A DNA stretch of 14,578 nucleotides from contig JAEORN010000062.1 of the NCBI GenBank assembly GCA_016840825.1, positions 1 to 14,578 of the forward strand, read 5' to 3'. Below the pieces are notes generated by a model that saw only the letters and a program-made list of their open reading frames with translations, made no database searches and had not been told where the DNA came from. Positions 11,471-14,578 of this stretch are shown here, piece by piece (positions within the stretch are counted from its first letter, which is position 1; each line of letters begins with the position of its first letter). The stretch comes from Candidatus Thorarchaeota archaeon. Its GTDB lineage: Archaea > Asgardarchaeota > Thorarchaeia > Thorarchaeales > Thorarchaeaceae. The translations under genes were made by a program, and so were the position numbers.

Positions 11471-13358
11471 TAGTAGCACCTCCAGAACCGATGAAAGCAG
11501 CCATCTCCATTTCTTCTAGTGTTCGAAAGATTCCAGCATATAGACCATCTTGCTCAACCAATTCCTCGTGATTCCCTATTTCCATAATCCTTCCTTTTTC
11601 CATCATCACGATGAGATCTGCATTTCTCACTGTGCTTAGCCTATGTGTAATGATGAATGTGGTTCGTCCCACCATAAGATTCTCTAAGGCTTCTTGTATC
11701 AGCATCTCTGTCTTGGCATCGACAGAGCTTGTTGAGTCATCCAATATCAAGATCTTCGGATCAGCAAGTAAGGCGCGTGCAATTGCGAGCCTTTGCTTTT
11801 GTCCCCCGCTTAAGGTCACACCTCTTTCACCAATAATGGTGTCATAGCCATATTCAAGCTTCATGATGAAGTCATGAATATTCGCAGCTTTCGCAGCGGC
11901 AATCACATCATCCAAAGGTGCATTTGGCTTTGCGAAAGCGATATTCTCTCGGATTGTCGCAGAAAAAAGGAACGGATCCTGGTGCACCATACCAATTGCA
12001 CTCCGCAAATTGCCAATGTTGTAGTAACGAACATCAATATCATCAATGTAGACATTGCCTGGTTTTGTTATAGAGTAATCTCGCCCATCAATTGTTACGA
12101 TACCATCCTGCGATTCATAAACACTGTCACCAATTCTCACTTTTCCATCAGGACTGACTCGATGAACCCTTCCAGCATACTCGATTACGTCATTCGAATC
12201 CACATCATAAAATCTTGGGATTAGATTTACTAGACTCGTCTTGCCTGAACCGGTTCCTCCAAGAAGCGCTACTATTTTTCCAGGCTCAACTGACATATTG
12301 ACATTCTTGAGGGTATAGTCAGAGCCGCGATAGCTAAAATAGACATTTTCGAAGGTGACCTTTCCCATAATCTCGTGTTCAACAGGATTCTCTGGGTCAT
12401 TTACCTCTTCAGTATGATCGAGAATATAGAATGTCCTCTCAGCAGAAGCAGAAGCTCGTTGGTACATTCCCACTCCCCACGAGAGAAAACGCCCTGGCAT
12501 CATCAACATTCCAATTAGAGTAACAAAACCGACAAAGACACCAAGCGAGAGGTCTCCTAATATGTATGACATACCTCCAAGATAAATGAGAGCTCCAGTA
12601 ACAAGTCCAAATAGAGTTGGTAGTAGGGGTCTATAAAGTGCAAAGAGCCTAAAGGCTTCTATCCTTAAATCAGTGAACTTCTTGTTCTCTCGTTCGACTC
12701 TTTCTATCTCCCTATATCCTGCAGCATATGATTTTATCACTTTCATACCCACGATATTCTCTGCAAGGACAGAACTGAGTTCTCCGTATTGTTCACGGGC
12801 TTGATGAAAGACTGGTCGTACACGCTTTGCGAATGTATAGATGAATCCCGCCATGATAGGAAGCAGGATCAACATGTAGATTGTCAACATTGGATTCAAA
12901 AAGAACATCGCAATGTATACTCCGATAGTCATGGTGATACCGATGAAGATTACTCGGAATCCCCAATATTCAAACTCTCTAATTTGCGTCACATCTGTTG
13001 TGACACGTGCAAGTAGTTGTCCAGTTTCCTCTTGATCATAGAAAGAGAGGTCTTTATCCATCAATGAATCATAAAGATCTCTCCTTAGGTCATAGATTAC
13101 CTTTTGTGACATTATGGCTGAGCCATATCTCCCGATGATATCGAAGATTGCATAGGCTCCAGCCAAGGATATGTATAGCAAGACCTTTGGGACAAGTTGG
13201 TCATATTGTCCTCCATATATGACATTGTCAATGATATCCACTAATACAATTGGAGTCAGCAGATTGAATATGATACCAATTCCTGCGGCTGTTAGAAATC
13301 CAAAGAACAGCCCTTTGTGTCTAAGCGAATATCGAACTAATCTTGACATATAACCCAT
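11463..13358 (-). CDS. ABC half-transporter, degenerate Walker B, repetitive NBD insertion
   Basis: A 631-aa exporter half. Its membrane domain covers about 15-300 and the nucleotide-binding domain the rest: Walker A GGTGSGKT (367-374), Q-loop IGMVHQD (Q460), canonical signature LSGGQ (516-520), Walker B ILILDD with Asp541 where the catalytic Glu normally is, and switch His572. The Asp marks the degenerate site, as in TM287/288-type heterodimers. Between Walker A and the Q-loop, residues 388-434 (12057-12197) hold about 45 extra residues where the family has a short turn, in three similar units: GKVRIGDSVYESQD, GIVTIDGRDYSITKP, GNVYIDDIDVRYYN. AGGGG is 7 nt before the ATG at 13358. The flavodoxin gene lies 72 nt upstream on the same strand and could be co-transcribed. 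Confidence 0.92.
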   Translation of the reverse strand: MGYMSRLVRYSLRHKGLFFGFLTAAGIGIIFNLLTPIVLVDIIDNVIYGGQYDQLVPKVLLYISLAGAYAIFDIIGRYGSAIMSQKVIYDLRRDLYDSLMDKDLSFYDQEETGQLLARVTTDVTQIREFEYWGFRVIFIGITMTIGVYIAMFFLNPMLTIYMLILLPIMAGFIYTFAKRVRPVFHQAREQYGELSSVLAENIVGMKVIKSYAAGYREIERVERENKKFTDLRIEAFRLFALYRPLLPTLFGLVTGALIYLGGMSYILGDLSLGVFVGFVTLIGMLMMPGRFLSWGVGMYQRASASAERTFYILDHTEEVNDPENPVEHEIMGKVTFENVYFSYRGSDYTLKNVNMSVEPGKIVALLGGTGSGKTSLVNLIPRFYDVDSNDVIEYAGRVHRVSPDGKVRIGDSVYESQDGIVTIDGRDYSITKPGNVYIDDIDVRYYNIGNLRSAIGMVHQDPFLFSATIRENIAFAKPNAPLDDVIAAAKAANIHDFIMKLEYGYDTIIGERGVTLSGGQKQRLAIARALLADPKILILDDSTSSVDAKTEMLIQEALENLMVGRTTFIITHRLSTVRNADLIVMMEKGRIMEIGNHEELVEQDGLYAGIFRTLEEMEMAAFIGSGGATNE

Positions 13359-13430
13359 GGATTGGCCCCTTACCCTAGCGATAGCTTCCTTTTGATAAGA
13401 ATTACGATACGTTTTCTTTTAACAGAGATA

Positions 13431-13856
13431 TTAATCACACGCTGTCGCAAGATTCACCCCTAGGTCCCTGCACGCTTCAAGTTGCTCTGCATTCGGATAA
13501 TCTTTGACTTTTAGAGGTGCTGCAACTAATTTGCCGCCTTTCTCTTGTAGTTCCTTCGCTATCTCATCAGGAGCTTCTCCACTCCAGCCATAAGATCCAA
13601 AGGCTGCAGTTGGTATTCCGTCGAGCGCGCTTAGCTCGGATAGAAGCTGTTTCACCTTAGGTAAAGGTCGCTTCATCCTAGTAGAGCTGCCAATAGCAAC
13701 TGCACAGGCGTCACCAACACTTTCCACTTCTTTTGCGTCGCGAACTTCACAAATCTTACCTTTGGATGTAACACCCTCGCAAATTGCTTCTGCCATGGCT
13801 TTTGTACGACCCCTTGTCGATTCGAATATGACAATCACTTTCACAGCTTTTACCAT
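13431..13856 (-). CDS. Flavodoxin-like protein
   Basis: A 141-aa single-domain flavodoxin. It starts with the strand VKVIVIFES and the FMN phosphate loop STRGRT (13-18), continues through AVAIGSSTR (53-60) and FGSYGWSGEAP (86-95), the second FMN loop typical of the flavodoxin part of FprA-type proteins, and ends with a helix. The mid-chain motif suggests it is a free-standing relative of that domain and carries electrons between a reductase and a partner; the partner is not in view. No Shine-Dalgarno is placed properly for the ATG at 13856, but TTCTATTATG lies about 28 nt upstream, so it may be leaderless. An alternative is the GTG four codons in, with AGGATGG 8 nt before it. Confidence 0.85.
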   Translation of the reverse strand: MVKAVKVIVIFESTRGRTKAMAEAICEGVTSKGKICEVRDAKEVESVGDACAVAIGSSTRMKRPLPKVKQLLSELSALDGIPTAAFGSYGWSGEAPDEIAKELQEKGGKLVAAPLKVKDYPNAEQLEACRDLGVNLATACD

Positions 13857-13924
13857 CCTATAACTTTACAAACATGTTACATAATAGAACTAAAGCGTAT
13901 TGGATTGGTCGTTTCTCCTAGTTC

Positions 13925-14578
13925 ATGTCTATGGTGAATGATTTGAAGGATATTAGAGCAAAAGCAGAGAGGATATGTGATCTGCTTATTCAGAACTATG
14001 GCGATACAATAGCAGAGAGAAAGATAGAACCAATAGATGAACTGGTTTTGACCATCTTGAGCCAGAATACAAATGACGTGAATATGCTCCGTGCGTATGA
14101 GAATCTGAAAATGCATTATCCCACTTGGACCGAAGTACTTGAAGCTCCTGAAGATGAATTAGGAGAAGTGATAAAATCCTCAGGTTTCTTTAGAGTGAAA
14201 GCGAAACGAATCAAGGCCACTCTTGCTGAGATTCATGCACGTGTTGGGAAATTAGACCTGTCCCACTTGGAACAAATGTCTGTGAAAGACGCATCTGACT
14301 GGCTAGTATCGTTGCACGGAGTCGGTCCCAAAACAGCTGCGATTGTACTTCTCTTCTGTTTTGGCAAGGCTACTCTTCCTGTTGATACCCATGTCTGGCG
14401 CTTATCAAAACGACTTGGCTTTATTCCAGATGATACAAGTAGGGAGGCTGCTCAGCCTCTCTTGGAAAACGTGATTTCCTCTGATTGTATATACTCGATG
14501 AATCATAATCTTATCAAACATGGAAGAGAAATCTGCAAAGCACGCAATCCTTTGTGCAATGACTGCTTTCTTTCAGCA
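13925..14578 (+). CDS. nth: Endonuclease III (base-excision DNA glycosylase), cut by right edge
   Basis: The frame is open from the ATG at 13925 to the last base; 218 codons are visible. Motifs in order are LSQNTND (46-51, DNA-lesion reader of the EndoIII group), the helix-hairpin-helix LHGVGPKTAA with catalytic Lys136, VDTHVWR with catalytic Asp154, and the start of the iron-sulfur cluster CKARNPLCNDC (C204-x6-C211-x2-C214); the fourth cysteine falls outside. So this is a bifunctional DNA glycosylase/AP lyase removing oxidised pyrimidines. No Shine-Dalgarno precedes the ATG, and a second ATG follows two codons later; a leaderless start is likely. It is divergent from the flavodoxin, whose start is 68 nt away. 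Confidence 0.93.
   Translation, partial: MSMVNDLKDIRAKAERICDLLIQNYGDTIAERKIEPIDELVLTILSQNTNDVNMLRAYENLKMHYPTWTEVLEAPEDELGEVIKSSGFFRVKAKRIKATLAEIHARVGKLDLSHLEQMSVKDASDWLVSLHGVGPKTAAIVLLFCFGKATLPVDTHVWRLSKRLGFIPDDTSREAAQPLLENVISSDCIYSMNHNLIKHGREICKARNPLCNDCFLSA

Noticed and set aside
13868..13882. Operator AACATGTT between flavodoxin and endonuclease III
   Set aside because: An 8-bp palindrome of this kind is expected by chance, and the flanks do not extend it.

Overview
The window looks like part of a mesophilic archaeal genome. The reasons are textbook TATA boxes about 26 nt upstream of predicted starts (2434-2442, 4392-4402, 5349-5357, 7750-7757), at least one start that looks leaderless, Shine-Dalgarno sequences on downstream operon genes, a histone with a very short third helix, and an archaeal-style endonuclease III. 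Base composition is moderately AT-rich. An Asgard archaeon such as Thorarchaeota fits the mix of genes, but that is inference; no phylogenetic marker here proves it.

Layout. 1-1150: the 3' part of a Nudix-like gene that enters from the left edge, followed directly by a decayed C-terminal piece of an electron transfer flavoprotein alpha subunit and a hairpin terminator. 1181-2098 (-): a one-pass membrane protein with a Cys/His domain at its C terminus. 2108-2464: intergenic. 2465-3250 (+): an alpha/beta hydrolase. 3279-4289 (-): a protein with a lysine-rich segment and six TPRs. 4371-4945 (+): a strong promoter with a palindromic operator-like site, a leader hairpin and four very small genes (36, 37, 32 and 39 aa), closed by a terminator. 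Two of the four are clearly paralogous. This cassette is the most novel item. 5075-5263 (+): a 62-aa lysine-rich protein with a terminator. 5398-6875 (+): a nitroreductase and a DUF1028 Ntn-hydrolase-like protein. 6898-7471 (-): a small two-pass membrane protein and a histone.

7472-7827 is a gene-free, symmetry-rich stretch. It holds a possible folded element and the promoter of the next operon, which carries three tandem TGTA-N6-TACA sites. 7828-9590 (+): a translationally coupled pair, an acidic coiled-coil winged-helix regulator and an unknown partner. The regulator probably binds its own three sites (inference). 9656-13358 (-): two overlapping ABC half-transporters whose motifs predict a heterodimer with one degenerate ATP site. 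The first half carries an unusual repetitive insertion in its nucleotide-binding domain. 13431-13856 (-): a flavodoxin. 13925-14578 (+): endonuclease III, cut by the right edge. No rRNA, tRNA, CRISPR array or intact mobile element was seen.
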